A stretch of 64,000 bases of DNA from CBDFHB01 sp965250115 (GTDB lineage Bacteria > Acidobacteriota > Vicinamibacteria > Marinacidobacterales > SMYC01). Shown here piece by piece: positions 1 through 8,277 of this stretch; the first letter of the stretch is position 1; each line of letters begins with the position of its first letter. The notes under the pieces were generated by a model, which ran no database searches, had not been told where the DNA came from, and saw only the letters and a program-made list of their open reading frames with translations. The translations under genes and the position numbers were made by a program. Location: contig CBDFNJ010000001.1 of assembly GCA_965250115.1 (NCBI GenBank), positions 1,426,001 through 1,490,000 on the forward strand. The letters are read 5' to 3'.

Positions 1-714
1 GTCATGGTGCCGGGAGCTTACGCGGAGCTCGCCGCGGTTCCGGCCGAGAGTCTCGTGCCTCTGCCGGAAGAAGTGAGCTTCTCCCAAGCGGCGGCGGCAC
101 TTCTCCAGGGCATGACGGCGCACTACCTGTCCCACGACACCTTCCCGCTCGAAGCTGGACAGCGCGTCCTGGTGCACGCGGCGGCGGGTGGCGTCGGCCT
201 CCTCTTGGTCCAAATGGCCAAGCGCCGCGGAGCCTTCGTCTTCGGCACCGTCTCGACCGACGAGAAAGCGGAGGCCGCGAGACGAGCCGGAGCCGACGTG
301 GTGATCCGATATACCCATGAAGACTTCGAAGACGTGGTGCGAAAAGAAACGGGAGGAGAGGGGCTCCACGTCGTTTACGACTCCGTGGGGCGCACGACGT
401 TCGACAAGAGCCTCAACTGCCTTCGCCCGAGAGGCATGCTAGCGCTCTACGGTCAATCGAGCGGGACCATCCCTCCGTTCGACCCTGCCGTGCTCGTCAA
501 GAAAGGCTCCCTGTTTCTCACTCGCGCGAGCCTCGCGCACTACGTGATCGATCGTGCGGAGCTTCTCGAACGTGCCGGCACAGTGCTAGCGGCTATCGGC
601 GGAGGCTCCCTCGAGCTTCACATCGATCGAGAGCTCCCTCTCGCGGGAGCGGCCGAAGCTCACCGGCTCTTGGAAGGCCGCGTAACGAGTGGAAAGCTAC
701 TTCTCGTTCCCTGA
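1..714 (+). CDS. Quinone oxidoreductase, zinc-free MDR family (5' truncated)
   Basis: The gene is open from the first base of the window, so its start lies upstream. The visible 237 residues cover the C-terminal three quarters of a zeta-crystallin-type NAD(P)H:quinone reductase of about 325 residues. The Rossmann segment HAAAGGVGLLLVQMAK, followed by TVSTDEKAEAARRAGAD, binds NAD(P)H, and the family ending LEGRVTSGKLLLVP is present. No zinc-binding cysteines are seen, as expected for the quinone reductase branch, which reduces quinones or enals in the cytoplasm. Its last 18 bases overlap the converging glcF gene. The exact substrate cannot be read from the sequence. Confidence 0.88.
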   Translation, partial: VMVPGAYAELAAVPAESLVPLPEEVSFSQAAAALLQGMTAHYLSHDTFPLEAGQRVLVHAAAGGVGLLLVQMAKRRGAFVFGTVSTDEKAEAARRAGADVVIRYTHEDFEDVVRKETGGEGLHVVYDSVGRTTFDKSLNCLRPRGMLALYGQSSGTIPPFDPAVLVKKGSLFLTRASLAHYVIDRAELLERAGTVLAAIGGGSLELHIDRELPLAGAAEAHRLLEGRVTSGKLLLVP

Positions 715-1977
715 ACGATAGGCTCGCTCGAGCAGGACGGCGGGATGGACGACTTCGGATGCGAGCCCCGCGCGCCGGACGCCCTCGGATAATTGGATGT
801 GGCAGCCGGGATTGCCGGTCACGATGACGTCGGGCCACGCTTTGCGAATTTCCTCCATCTTCACCGAGAGCACTTCCATGGACTTCTCGTAGTGGGTAAC
901 GTTGTAGATCCCCGCGCTTCCGCAGCAACGCTCCGAGTCCCGATAGGGGATGAGCGAGACGCCCGGAATCTTGGACAGAAGCTCGAAAGGCTCGTCTCGC
1001 ACCCCCTGTGCGTGGAAGAGATGACAAGGCGCGTCGTAGGCGACCCTCAATGAGCCGCTTTTGGGCGGGTTCGATGGAGGCTCGAATCCCTCCCGCACGA
1101 GAAACGCGGAGATGTCGACGACGTTCGCGGCAAAGGCCCGGGCGCGCTCGTCACCATGAAGCAGCTCGCCGTACTCCAAAAGCGCCGCACCGCAGCCGGC
1201 GGCGTTCACGACGATGGCCTCGACCTTCGCCTTCTCGAAGACCTCGATATTCTTCCGCGCGAGCCGTCGACCCGTTCTCGACAATCCGTTGTGCAGATGG
1301 AGCGCGCCGCAGCAGACTTGCTCGCGCGGCACGACCACTTCGAAGCCGTTTCTCTGGAGAACTCGGGCGGTCGCCTCGTTCACGTCCCCGAAATAGTGCG
1401 ACGCGATACATCCCGCGAAGAGAGCGACCCGCTTGCGCCTGTCTCCTTTCGCCGGAAGGAGTTTCGGAAGCGAAACGCGAGGTGGAAGCGACGGCATGAG
1501 GCGTTCTCGCGCGGCGAGACTCGGCGAGGCCGCCTCGAGAAGGGCTCGTACGAGCCGGCGGAGGCCGAAGACTTCGTAGACCCGTTGTAGCGCCATGACG
1601 AGGGCAAGCCGCCTCGGGTAGGCCAGCACGCCCGAAAGCAAGAGTCTCTTCAGGCTCCGCTCGAGGAGACCCTCCTTCCGCCCTTCCGTAATGAGGGCGC
1701 GCGCGCCCTCGATGATGGCGCCAACGGGAACCCCGGCTGGACAGACCGACTCGCAGCCGCGGCAAGCGAGGCAATCGTAGATCTCGTCCGCGAGCCCCTC
1801 GGAAAGCGTGAGCCGACCCTCGAGCAAGGCGCGGATGTTGTACACCTGACCCCGCGGCGCGAGAGATTCCCGTGGAGCGGCTTGATAGGTGGGGCAGGCG
1901 GGCAGGCAAATGCCGCAGTGAACGCAGGAAAGCGTCTTCTCGTAGAGCTCGGTTTCATTCGCGTTCATGGCTCGCAT
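697..1977 (-). CDS. glcF: Glycolate oxidase iron-sulfur subunit GlcF
   Basis: GlcF passes electrons from the flavin subunits of the glycolate (or D-lactate) oxidase to the membrane quinone pool. Two 4Fe-4S motifs are seen, CVHCGICLPACP near residue 18 and CLACRGCESVCP near residue 70. They are followed by the two cysteine-rich CCG repeats of the heterodisulfide-reductase/GlcF family (QVCCGALH and ERCCGSAG). The length of 426 residues is normal. It is last in a glcD-glcE-glcF operon and starts one base after the glcE stop. A second in-frame ATG at 1968 could be the real start, because no clear ribosome binding site separates the two. Confidence 0.93.
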   Translation of the reverse strand: MRAMNANETELYEKTLSCVHCGICLPACPTYQAAPRESLAPRGQVYNIRALLEGRLTLSEGLADEIYDCLACRGCESVCPAGVPVGAIIEGARALITEGRKEGLLERSLKRLLLSGVLAYPRRLALVMALQRVYEVFGLRRLVRALLEAASPSLAARERLMPSLPPRVSLPKLLPAKGDRRKRVALFAGCIASHYFGDVNEATARVLQRNGFEVVVPREQVCCGALHLHNGLSRTGRRLARKNIEVFEKAKVEAIVVNAAGCGAALLEYGELLHGDERARAFAANVVDISAFLVREGFEPPSNPPKSGSLRVAYDAPCHLFHAQGVRDEPFELLSKIPGVSLIPYRDSERCCGSAGIYNVTHYEKSMEVLSVKMEEIRKAWPDVIVTGNPGCHIQLSEGVRRAGLASEVVHPAVLLERAYRSGNEK

Positions 1978-1978
1978 C

Positions 1979-3217
1979 TCAAAGGCGTCCGACGAAGCGC
2001 CCCGGTGACAGGATAGCCTTCGGGTCCAACTTCTCCTTGATACGCTGCATCACATCGAGGCCCTCGGGAAGCTCTCCGAAAACATCGATGTCTTGTTTCA
2101 ACTCGGCGGGAGCTCGCTCGATCACGACGTTCGCTCCCACGAAGCGCGCCTTGTCCTTTCGGTCGGCCAGAGCTTCGACTTCCGCCGTACGGCTGTATAC
2201 CAGACCGGAGTCCGGATAGGCGACGAGCTCTCCCCCATTCTGCCACGCCTCGGCGAGCTCGATGGCACGGTTGGGCGCGGCCTGGCCGCGAAGCACCAGC
2301 GGGCCCTCGTCATCCAGTGGAAAATCCCGAAGAAGCTCCCAGATCTCGGAAGGGGGATCGTCGCACCGCGCTGGAGCACATCGTGAGCGTGCCGTTTCGA
2401 CGGCCGCCTGCGTCTCCTCTCGAAGACCTTCGAAGCGAAGAACGAGACTCCACGACTCAATCCCGTGGCGCCTGGCGTGCTCCGGGTTCAGTATCGCGGC
2501 CACCTCGGGCGCGAACGGCAATTTGTTCATTTCCCCCCACACCTCGGCAAGATCCGACGGGTGATGACCGTGGACCAGAAGGCCTGCGGTGTCTTCGGGA
2601 ATCGCTCTCAGCCTCAGAAACGCCCGAGTCATGACGAGAAGCGTTCCCGCCGATCCGACGAACAGCTTGTTGAGCTCGTAGCCAGCCACGTTCTTGACGA
2701 CCCGCCCACCGGAACGGACGGGCGTACCGTCGGGGAGGATCGCTTCGAAACCGAGGAGCAAATCTCGCGGGCGCGCGCCGGGCTGTCGACGGAACCCTGG
2801 CTCCCCGAGGGCCAAGATGCCGCCAATCGTTGCCCGCGATCCGCCTGGCGGGTCGAGTGGGAGAAACTGCCCCGCATCACTCAGGTGCTCCTGTACCTCG
2901 CCCAGGCTCGTGCCCGCCCGTACGGCCAAGGTGAGATCTCCGGGCACGTGCTCGTCCACTCCCGCGATCGCGCGCATCGAGAGACAGACGTCGAGACGAC
3001 TCGGCGGATTTCCCAGGGACAGGCGCGTTCCCGCTCCGACGGGGAGGAGGGCAAGGTCCTCCTGATGGCAGAGGGCGATGGCGCGCCCGCAGGCGGCGGC
3101 GTCGGGCGGCTCGAGAACGAGAGCCGGGCTCAAGCCGTCGACCTTCGGATCGTCGTGCGAAGGAGGCCGCGCGCCGACTTCCTCGAGCAGCCGAAAGGCC
3201 CCTACGTCCGGCGTCAA
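1979..3217 (-). CDS. glcE: Glycolate oxidase FAD-binding subunit GlcE
   Basis: This is the second FAD-binding subunit of the glycolate/lactate oxidase, 412 residues long. The FAD_binding_4 fold is shown by LLPVGAGTRLSLG, the DPPGGSRATIGGILAL segment and VKNVAGYELNKLFVGSAGTL, and it ends with PKAILSPGRF as in this family. The reading frame stays open far upstream inside glcD, but homology begins only at the glcD end. I therefore place the start at a TTG whose last two bases are shared with the glcD TGA (a TTGA overlap). Translational coupling with glcD is likely. GlcD, GlcE and GlcF form one complex. Confidence 0.9.
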   Translation of the reverse strand: MTPDVGAFRLLEEVGARPPSHDDPKVDGLSPALVLEPPDAAACGRAIALCHQEDLALLPVGAGTRLSLGNPPSRLDVCLSMRAIAGVDEHVPGDLTLAVRAGTSLGEVQEHLSDAGQFLPLDPPGGSRATIGGILALGEPGFRRQPGARPRDLLLGFEAILPDGTPVRSGGRVVKNVAGYELNKLFVGSAGTLLVMTRAFLRLRAIPEDTAGLLVHGHHPSDLAEVWGEMNKLPFAPEVAAILNPEHARRHGIESWSLVLRFEGLREETQAAVETARSRCAPARCDDPPSEIWELLRDFPLDDEGPLVLRGQAAPNRAIELAEAWQNGGELVAYPDSGLVYSRTAEVEALADRKDKARFVGANVVIERAPAELKQDIDVFGELPEGLDVMQRIKEKLDPKAILSPGRFVGRL

Positions 3218-4656
3218 ATCCAGGCCCCCGGCACGGCAGCCACGCTCGGGAGGTGTGTGGCTTCGCCACAGCTCGCAGAGGTCGGCAATACCTTGTTGGG
3301 ATTCAGCAGATCGGCGGGATTCCAAACATTCTTGATGGCTTTCATGAAATCGAGATCGGCTTCGTCGAAAAGCAAGCTCATGTAGTTGACTTTCTCTGTT
3401 CCGATGCCGTGCTCGCCGCTGATCGAGCCTCCCACGGCAACGCAGAGCTCGAGAATTTCGCTTCCGGCCGCGAGCACGCGAGTTCGCTCCTCCTCGTCCC
3501 GACCGTCGAAAGGAATGCAGGGGTGGAGGTTCCCATCGCCTGCGTGAAAGACGTTCGCCACTCGAATGCGATGCTTTGCCGCAATCTCCGACACTTTCTC
3601 CAGAACCTCGGGCAGTCGGGAGCGTGGCACCACGCCGTCCTGGACGTAGAGGTCGGTCGAGACACGCCCCATCGCGCCGAATGCGGCCTTTCTGCCAAGC
3701 CAAAGCCGGGCGCGCTCCTCTTCGTCTCGCGCGACGCGCACCGAATCGGCCCCCCTCTCGAGACAAATGTCGTGGATGTCTTTCTCCATGCGCTCCATGC
3801 CGAAGCGCGCGCCGTCGAGCTCGATGAGAAGAACGGCCTCGGCGTCCTTCGGGTAGCCGGCCGCCACCACACCGGCTTCCACGACTTCGATCGTCGGCCG
3901 GTCGAGCATCTCGAGGGCAGCAGGCACGATTCCGCGAGCCACGATGTCCGAGACCGCCTCGCAGGCGTCGACCATGCTGCGAAAGGGCGCGAGCATCGTC
4001 TTGACGCAGTCCGGTTTCGGCATCAGGCGGATGAGCGCTTCCGTCGCGATCCCGAGCGTTCCCTCAGAGCCGACGAAACAACCAACGAGATCGTATCCGA
4101 CACTCTCCCGAGGCCCGCCGAGCATGACGATATCCCCGTCCGGCATGACCACGGTCAGTCCGAGCACGTGGGCCGTCGTCGCGCCGTACTTGAAGCAGTG
4201 AGGTCCGCCTGAATTCTCAGCAATGTTCCCCCCGAGGGTGCAGGAGGATTGGCTCGACGGGTCCGGGGCGAAGTACAGCCCGTGCTCCGCAACACTCCTC
4301 GAGATCTCGAGGTTCACGATGCCGGTTTGACAAAGCGCCATCCGGTTAGCGATGTCGAGCTCGAGAAGACGATGCATCCGGGTCAGCGCAATGACGACCC
4401 CGCCCTCGCCCGGCGTGGCACCCCCCGAGAGGCCCGTTCCCGCGCCTCGCGGCACGAAGGGAACTCGCTCGGAAGCGCAAGCGCGAACGACAGCCGCAAC
4501 CTCCTCGGTCGAGGCGGGCAAGACGACGGCCTCGGGTGAAGCCTTGAACGCAGTGGCACCGTCGCACTCGTAGACGAGAACGTGGTGCGGCTCGGTAAAG
4601 CAGGCGCCGGGCCCCACGAGTTCTCTCAAACGCTCCAAGAAAGGGGCAGAAAGCAT
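3214..4656 (-). CDS. glcD: Glycolate oxidase FAD-linked subunit GlcD
   Basis: GlcD is the catalytic FAD subunit that oxidises glycolate to glyoxylate, or D-lactate to pyruvate. The 480-residue protein shows PRGAGTGLSGGATP, QSSCTLGGNIAENSGGPHC and the PCMH-type FAD fold. The C-terminal FAD-linked oxidase domain contains NVFHAGDGNLHP and GSISGEHGIGTEK, both hallmarks of GlcD/D-lactate dehydrogenases. It is the first gene of the glcDEF operon, and the promoter must lie in the gap shared with the divergent gene at 4960. Sequence alone does not separate glycolate from D-lactate as the main substrate. Confidence 0.94.
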   Translation of the reverse strand: MLSAPFLERLRELVGPGACFTEPHHVLVYECDGATAFKASPEAVVLPASTEEVAAVVRACASERVPFVPRGAGTGLSGGATPGEGGVVIALTRMHRLLELDIANRMALCQTGIVNLEISRSVAEHGLYFAPDPSSQSSCTLGGNIAENSGGPHCFKYGATTAHVLGLTVVMPDGDIVMLGGPRESVGYDLVGCFVGSEGTLGIATEALIRLMPKPDCVKTMLAPFRSMVDACEAVSDIVARGIVPAALEMLDRPTIEVVEAGVVAAGYPKDAEAVLLIELDGARFGMERMEKDIHDICLERGADSVRVARDEEERARLWLGRKAAFGAMGRVSTDLYVQDGVVPRSRLPEVLEKVSEIAAKHRIRVANVFHAGDGNLHPCIPFDGRDEEERTRVLAAGSEILELCVAVGGSISGEHGIGTEKVNYMSLLFDEADLDFMKAIKNVWNPADLLNPNKVLPTSASCGEATHLPSVAAVPGAWI

Positions 4657-4757
4657 GTTCGCTGGCGGAAGCTAACACGTGCCCATCTGGCGAGCAAGGC
4701 CGGAGCACATGGGTTGCGCGTATGTCTCCTCTTCACAAAGAGATGGAGGAAACGGAC

Positions 4758-4786
4758 TTGCCAAACACACCCCCCTGTACTACAGT
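4758..4786 (+). promoter_or_regulatory. Sigma70-like promoter for yjbQ-queD-folE
   Basis: TTGCCA (4758-4763) and TACAGT (4781-4786) are separated by 17 bases and match the -35/-10 consensus at 5 and 4 of 6 positions. Transcription would start near 4793, just ahead of the two palindromes. This is prediction from sequence only. Confidence 0.4.
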
Positions 4787-4796
4787 ATTTCTTCTG

Positions 4797-4827
4797 GCCG
4801 CTTGAAGCGGCTGGGACGACCGTCCCA
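4797..4827 (+). promoter_or_regulatory. Two adjacent palindromes in the yjbQ leader
   Basis: GCCGCTTGAAGCGGC (4797-4811, 7-base arms) is directly followed by TGGGACGACCGTCCCA (4812-4827, 7-base arms with a 2-base centre). They sit just after the predicted transcription start. They could be a pair of operators or two small hairpins at the 5' end of the message. No T-run follows, so they are not an intrinsic terminator. Confidence 0.45.
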
Positions 4828-4959
4828 ACAATCCGCACGGAACACATCGGTGCCTCGTTTGCCGATATTGCGGAAAGTGGTTGCAGAAGCCAGAGTTTTA
4901 CCGAATAGTAGCTATTGAGCGGTTTCGACCCTCGTGAGATCACGGAGAAGGAGATCAAC

Positions 4960-5466
4960 ATGAACACTAGGGCTCCCGAGAGCATCGGCATAGCAGTCGA
5001 AGCGGGACCGGCCGAATTCGAAGTGCTCGAAGGCAAGTTGAAGATGTTCTCTCGCACCATCAAGGTTGTAACCGATTCTCGGGTAGAGCTCTACAACGTC
5101 ACAGATCGCATCAAGGATCTGGTGAAGTCGTCGGGCATCAAGGCCGGGTTCCTTGTCATCTCGACGCTCCATACGACGACGGCGTTGTTCATCAACGAGT
5201 TTCAAGCCGCGCTCATGGCGGACGTGAAACAGTTCCTCGAGCAACTCGCGCATCGCGAGCAAGGTTACCTGCACAACTGTGAGGATTGCTCCGATTGTGA
5301 ACGCAAGAACGCGGACGCGCATATCCGCGCTCTCGTCCTAGGCCACAACGTAACCCTGCCCATCCAGGGCGGCAAGATTCCGCTTGGCCAGTGGCAGAGC
5401 ATCTTGTTCGCGGAGCTCGACGGGCCGCGTGAACGCAGCGTCACCGCTCAAGTCATCGGAGTCTGA
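4960..5466 (+). CDS. yjbQ: YjbQ/UPF0047 family protein
   Basis: The 168-residue protein belongs to the small YjbQ (UPF0047) family, whose E. coli member has weak thiamine-phosphate synthase activity. It shows STLHTTTALFINEFQ, the GHNVTLPIQGGKIPLGQWQSI block and the ending FAELDGPRERSV, all typical of the family. The ATG at 4960 is preceded by a strong GGAGAAGGAG site. A CEDCSDCERKNADAH insert adds three cysteines. It heads a run with a QueD/PTPS gene and a GTP-cyclohydrolase-like gene, which links it loosely to pterin or cofactor metabolism. The true reaction in cells is uncertain for the whole family. Confidence 0.88.
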   Translation: MNTRAPESIGIAVEAGPAEFEVLEGKLKMFSRTIKVVTDSRVELYNVTDRIKDLVKSSGIKAGFLVISTLHTTTALFINEFQAALMADVKQFLEQLAHREQGYLHNCEDCSDCERKNADAHIRALVLGHNVTLPIQGGKIPLGQWQSILFAELDGPRERSVTAQVIGV

Positions 5467-5488
5467 CTCAGACCACGGGGAGGCGAAG

Positions 5489-5887
5489 GTGATCCTTCGC
5501 GTCGAGTTTCAGTTCAACGCCGCTCACCGGCTTCCCTATTACGAAGGCCCCTGTTTTCACACCCACGGACACAACTATCGTCTTCTCGTCATGGTCGAGG
5601 GCCCCGTCGACCCGAAGACCGGACTTTCGATCGACTTCGTAAGAGTGAAAGCGCTCGTCCAGGAGCACGTCCTCAGTCGAATCGATCATGACGATCTGAA
5701 CCGAATCCTCGACAATCCCACGGCCGAGAACGTCGTCATGTGGATCTGGGACCGATTGAAGCCGCACCTCACCGGCCTCGTCGAAATGCACCTCTGCGAG
5801 ACCGACGACAGCGCCGTCGTCTACCGGGGAGAGGCTTCGAGCGCCACGAGCCGCGATGAGCCCAGTGAAAAAGTCGAGTGGGCCTAG
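5489..5887 (+). CDS. queD: 6-pyruvoyltetrahydropterin synthase / QueD-type protein
   Basis: This 132-residue T-fold enzyme acts on dihydroneopterin triphosphate, giving 6-carboxy- or 6-pyruvoyl-tetrahydropterin. Zinc ligands are seen in FNAAHRL and in CFHTHGHNY, where the Cys sits four residues before HGH, the spacing of the QueD active-site cysteine. IDHDDLN supplies the catalytic Asp-His, PTAENVVMWIW is the family signature, and CETDDS carries the substrate-binding Glu. A GTG start is chosen because GGGGAGG lies 6 bases upstream. It overlaps the next gene by 32 bases, so the two pterin genes are probably co-translated. QueD and PTPS activities cannot be told apart with certainty. Confidence 0.88.
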   Translation: MILRVEFQFNAAHRLPYYEGPCFHTHGHNYRLLVMVEGPVDPKTGLSIDFVRVKALVQEHVLSRIDHDDLNRILDNPTAENVVMWIWDRLKPHLTGLVEMHLCETDDSAVVYRGEASSATSRDEPSEKVEWA

Positions 5888-6488
5888 GTCCTCGGCGACC
5901 CGCTTCGACGTCGCCGCGATGGAGCGTGCTGTCCGCGCGTTCCTTCGAGCCGCGGGGCTCGAGGTCGAGGGCACCCACCTCGAGGAAACACCCGAGCTCG
6001 TTTCCCGAGCCTGGATTCAGTCCTTTCTCGACGGCTACGAGAAGGATCCGTCGGAGATATTGAAGAGCGCCTACCCTGTCCCCGAGGGTTCCGCGACACC
6101 CGGCATGGTGCTCCTCAAGGACGTGCCCTTCCATGGCGTGTGCCCGCACCACCTGCTCCCCTTCCATGGTATTGCACATGTCGCCTATCTGCCCGAGCGC
6201 CTCCTCGCGTCCCTCTCGAGTCTCGCCCGCGTAGTCGACTGCTTCGCGCATCGACTCGAGATCCAGGAGACCGTGACCCGGCAGATCGCTGAGGCCCTCG
6301 ACGAACATCTCGGCGCTCGGGGCGCTTTTGTGGTCCTCGACGCGGACCAAACCTGTTTGACGGCTCGCGGCATCGAGAAAGAAGGTGCGCGCACTGTCAC
6401 ACGGCACTTCACCGGGGCCTTCCTCGAGGAGAGCACGCTACGCTCGGAGATGCTCGCGACCCTTACAAACAGTGGGGTCAGTCCTTAA
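5856..6488 (+). CDS. folE: Divergent GTP cyclohydrolase I-like protein
   Basis: GTP cyclohydrolase I turns GTP into dihydroneopterin triphosphate, the substrate of the gene just upstream. The 210-residue protein has the zinc site (FHGVCPHHLLPFHG and QTCLTARGI) and the guanine-binding Gln-Glu in RLEIQETVTRQI. Several residues usual in the family differ: CEHH is CPHH, the His two residues before the last zinc Cys is Gln, and the Lys of LSKLAR is Ser. It may be a divergent GTP cyclohydrolase or have changed chemistry. The last residues, NSGVSP, and the stop codon lie inside the palindromic element at 6472-6550. Confidence 0.75.
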   Translation: MSPVKKSSGPRSSATRFDVAAMERAVRAFLRAAGLEVEGTHLEETPELVSRAWIQSFLDGYEKDPSEILKSAYPVPEGSATPGMVLLKDVPFHGVCPHHLLPFHGIAHVAYLPERLLASLSSLARVVDCFAHRLEIQETVTRQIAEALDEHLGARGAFVVLDADQTCLTARGIEKEGARTVTRHFTGAFLEESTLRSEMLATLTNSGVSP

Positions 6489-6550
6489 CAACTTGACCCG
6501 GCTAGTTGTTTTGGGCACGAACGAGTCAAGTTGTTCAGGACTGACCCCAC
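6472..6550. repeat. REP-like palindromic element between convergent genes
   Basis: Two 26-base arms (6472-6497 and 6525-6550) are inverted copies with one mismatch, around a 27-base spacer. Each arm starts with GTGGGGTCAGTCCT. The left arm carries the folE stop codon, and the right arm carries the stop codon and last residues of the converging membrane-protein gene. GGGGTCAG-type palindromes are a common form of REP element. As RNA it would also make a strong bidirectional hairpin, though no T-run follows. Confidence 0.75.
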
Positions 6551-7836
6551 ATTCTTTCGAACTTCTCGATGTCGGCGGCGGAGGGATGGAACTCGATCTC
6601 GAGAAGAGCCCAGCGAACGACACGCGCAACGTTGACGACGAAGCACCCCACGCCGACGGCGATCGCCGCGGTCGCGACGAAAAGCGTCGTCGGGCTTTCG
6701 AACAGGATCCCGAGTGTCGTTCCCGCCGAGCCGCCGAAGACCATGAGGTTCGCCGCGATTCTCAAGGGCAGGCTGACGAGCTCCTTCATAGCCGGTACCG
6801 GCTGCTTCCCAAAGTCCGGCTCGAAGCGCTCCTTCCACACCCACATCGGAAACAGCTTGAAAGCCACGCTCACCACGGTCGAGACCATGAATCCAAAGAG
6901 CGCGAGGAAACCATAGGCTAGTTGGATTCGACCTCGTGCCGGGTCCTCCGTTTCCGGAACGCCGAGAGCAAGGCACACGCCCAAGACCGCAGCCAAAAGT
7001 AGAAAGAGCAGCGGAACGAGCTCCCACTCCCGGGCCTTGCCACTCAGGAGCGCACGCGCCGGGCCGAGCGCGTGCCAGCTCACTGCAACCGCGAGCATCA
7101 GGGCGAAGGGTAGCACCGGGATCCCGGCTAGAAACGATCCCGCAAGGCCAAGGGTGCCGAGCTGCATCAACCAGAATCGAGCGGCGAGCGAGCGCGAGCC
7201 CATCCCCGTCGTGGGCGCGAGCTTGAGCTCGAAGCCCAAGATCATCATCGTGATCCAGCCGAAGGCCGCGAGATGCGCGTGCGCAAAGACGTTGTCCAAA
7301 TAGTCCGGCGCGAAAAAAGAAGGCAGGACGTCGTAGGCTTTGAGTAGTCCGAGCGAGACGCCAAGGCTCGCGGCCAGGAAAAAATTTACGAGCGCCGCCG
7401 CGACAATTCGGCGTAGCCAGCGATCCTTTTTTGCGGTCGCGAAGAGATCCGCGAAATTCCAGAGCTGAAGTATCGATGCGACCCACACGAGAAACGTGGA
7501 CCAGCTCATGCCCGTCCACTCCCCGATCCAAAAATGGGTGATCATGCCCCAGCTTCCAATGAGAAGAAGCACGAGCTGCCAACGGGTGACGCCCTCGGAG
7601 CGGGGCTCGACGTTCAATAAGGACGGGCTCAGGCGATGGAGCACGCCCATCATGAGCGAGGTTAGAAAACCGAGCGTAACCAGATGGGTCAGCGCGAGAA
7701 GTTGCGAGAAGTAGAAATACTCGAGCAGAAGCTCGTGGCGGACAAACAGCCAGACGACCGACCAGACGAGGCAGACGAGGCCATTGAGAGCGAAAAGCTC
7801 GGAGGCTCCGGGACGTCTACGGAAAAAGCCAAACAC
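6535..7836 (-). CDS. CcoN-like polytopic membrane protein
   Basis: The 433-residue protein has about twelve hydrophobic helices and no signal peptide. Histidines are placed as in heme-copper oxidase subunit I-like proteins: LTHLVTLGFL in helix 2, GVLHRLSP after it, and VFAHAHLAAFGWITMMILGFELKLAP in helices 6-7. It resembles the CcoN/cbb3 subunit I-like or NnrS-like proteins that occur without other oxidase subunits, and none of those subunits is nearby. A role in heme, copper or NO handling is inference. The gene is convergent with folE and its stop codon lies in the palindromic element. The PPOX-fold gene upstream is on the same strand, 16 bases away. Confidence 0.65.
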   Translation of the reverse strand: MFGFFRRRPGASELFALNGLVCLVWSVVWLFVRHELLLEYFYFSQLLALTHLVTLGFLTSLMMGVLHRLSPSLLNVEPRSEGVTRWQLVLLLIGSWGMITHFWIGEWTGMSWSTFLVWVASILQLWNFADLFATAKKDRWLRRIVAAALVNFFLAASLGVSLGLLKAYDVLPSFFAPDYLDNVFAHAHLAAFGWITMMILGFELKLAPTTGMGSRSLAARFWLMQLGTLGLAGSFLAGIPVLPFALMLAVAVSWHALGPARALLSGKAREWELVPLLFLLLAAVLGVCLALGVPETEDPARGRIQLAYGFLALFGFMVSTVVSVAFKLFPMWVWKERFEPDFGKQPVPAMKELVSLPLRIAANLMVFGGSAGTTLGILFESPTTLFVATAAIAVGVGCFVVNVARVVRWALLEIEFHPSAADIEKFERMWGQS

Positions 7837-7852
7837 GCATGGCTCGTTCTCG

Positions 7853-8248
7853 TCAGCCCGTCGATGCGACTTTGATGGGCTCGATGTAGTACTTGACGCG
7901 AACCTCTTCGGGAGTGCGAAAGGGATACTTGTCCTCGTCGAGGTACTTTTTCTCTAGTCTGTCGATGTGCGCATCCGCGCCCTCTTCGGTGATTTTCACC
8001 ACGCGGCCTCGAATCATCAAAGCGCGGTAGGGATTCTCAGGGTCCGTCGCGGAGAGCGCGACACGAGCGTCGGTACGCATGTTCCGATCCTTGATCCGCC
8101 CCTTGGCCGAGTTCACGACGATGAGGTTGCCTTCTTGCTCCGCCCACACCGGACTCACTTGTGGAGAGCCGTCCTTCATACAAGTCGCGAGATGAACGAA
8201 AGTCTTCTTGTCCAAGATTTCCCGGAAGGCTTCTGGAAGCGCCACCAT
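7853..8248 (-). CDS. Pyridoxamine 5'-phosphate oxidase-fold protein (PPOX class)
   Basis: This 131-residue split-barrel flavin- or F420-binding protein shows TFVHLATCMKDGSPQVSPVWAEQEG and SAKGRIKDRNMRTDARVALS, typical of the PPOX class F420-dependent oxidoreductases. The ATG follows GGAGGTAATCA, a strong ribosome binding site. FMN or F420 as cofactor cannot be decided from the sequence. It shares its strand with the CDSGH-type iron-sulfur gene upstream and the membrane protein downstream, suggesting a small redox-linked run. Confidence 0.85.
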   Translation of the reverse strand: MVALPEAFREILDKKTFVHLATCMKDGSPQVSPVWAEQEGNLIVVNSAKGRIKDRNMRTDARVALSATDPENPYRALMIRGRVVKITEEGADAHIDRLEKKYLDEDKYPFRTPEEVRVKYYIEPIKVASTG

Positions 8249-8277
8249 TGATTACCTCCAACCGAGCCTGGGCCAGC

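Larger units (their letters stand above)
4657..4959. promoter_or_regulatory. Divergent intergenic region between glcD and yjbQ
   Basis: About 300 bases separate the divergently transcribed glcD and yjbQ genes and hold no convincing gene. A plus-strand promoter candidate and two palindromes lie in the middle and are listed separately. An in-frame TTG at 4915 would lengthen YjbQ by 15 residues but lacks the ribosome binding site that precedes the ATG at 4960. Confidence 0.6.

Noticed and set aside
2465..3385. 306-codon plus-strand frame opposite glcE/glcD
   Set aside because: It is the mirror of conserved genes, has no domain-like sequence and no ribosome binding site; high GC gives long antisense frames.
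3218..3766. N-terminal extension of GlcE
   Set aside because: The frame is open but overlaps conserved GlcD sequence and has no family similarity; the TTGA overlap start fits better.
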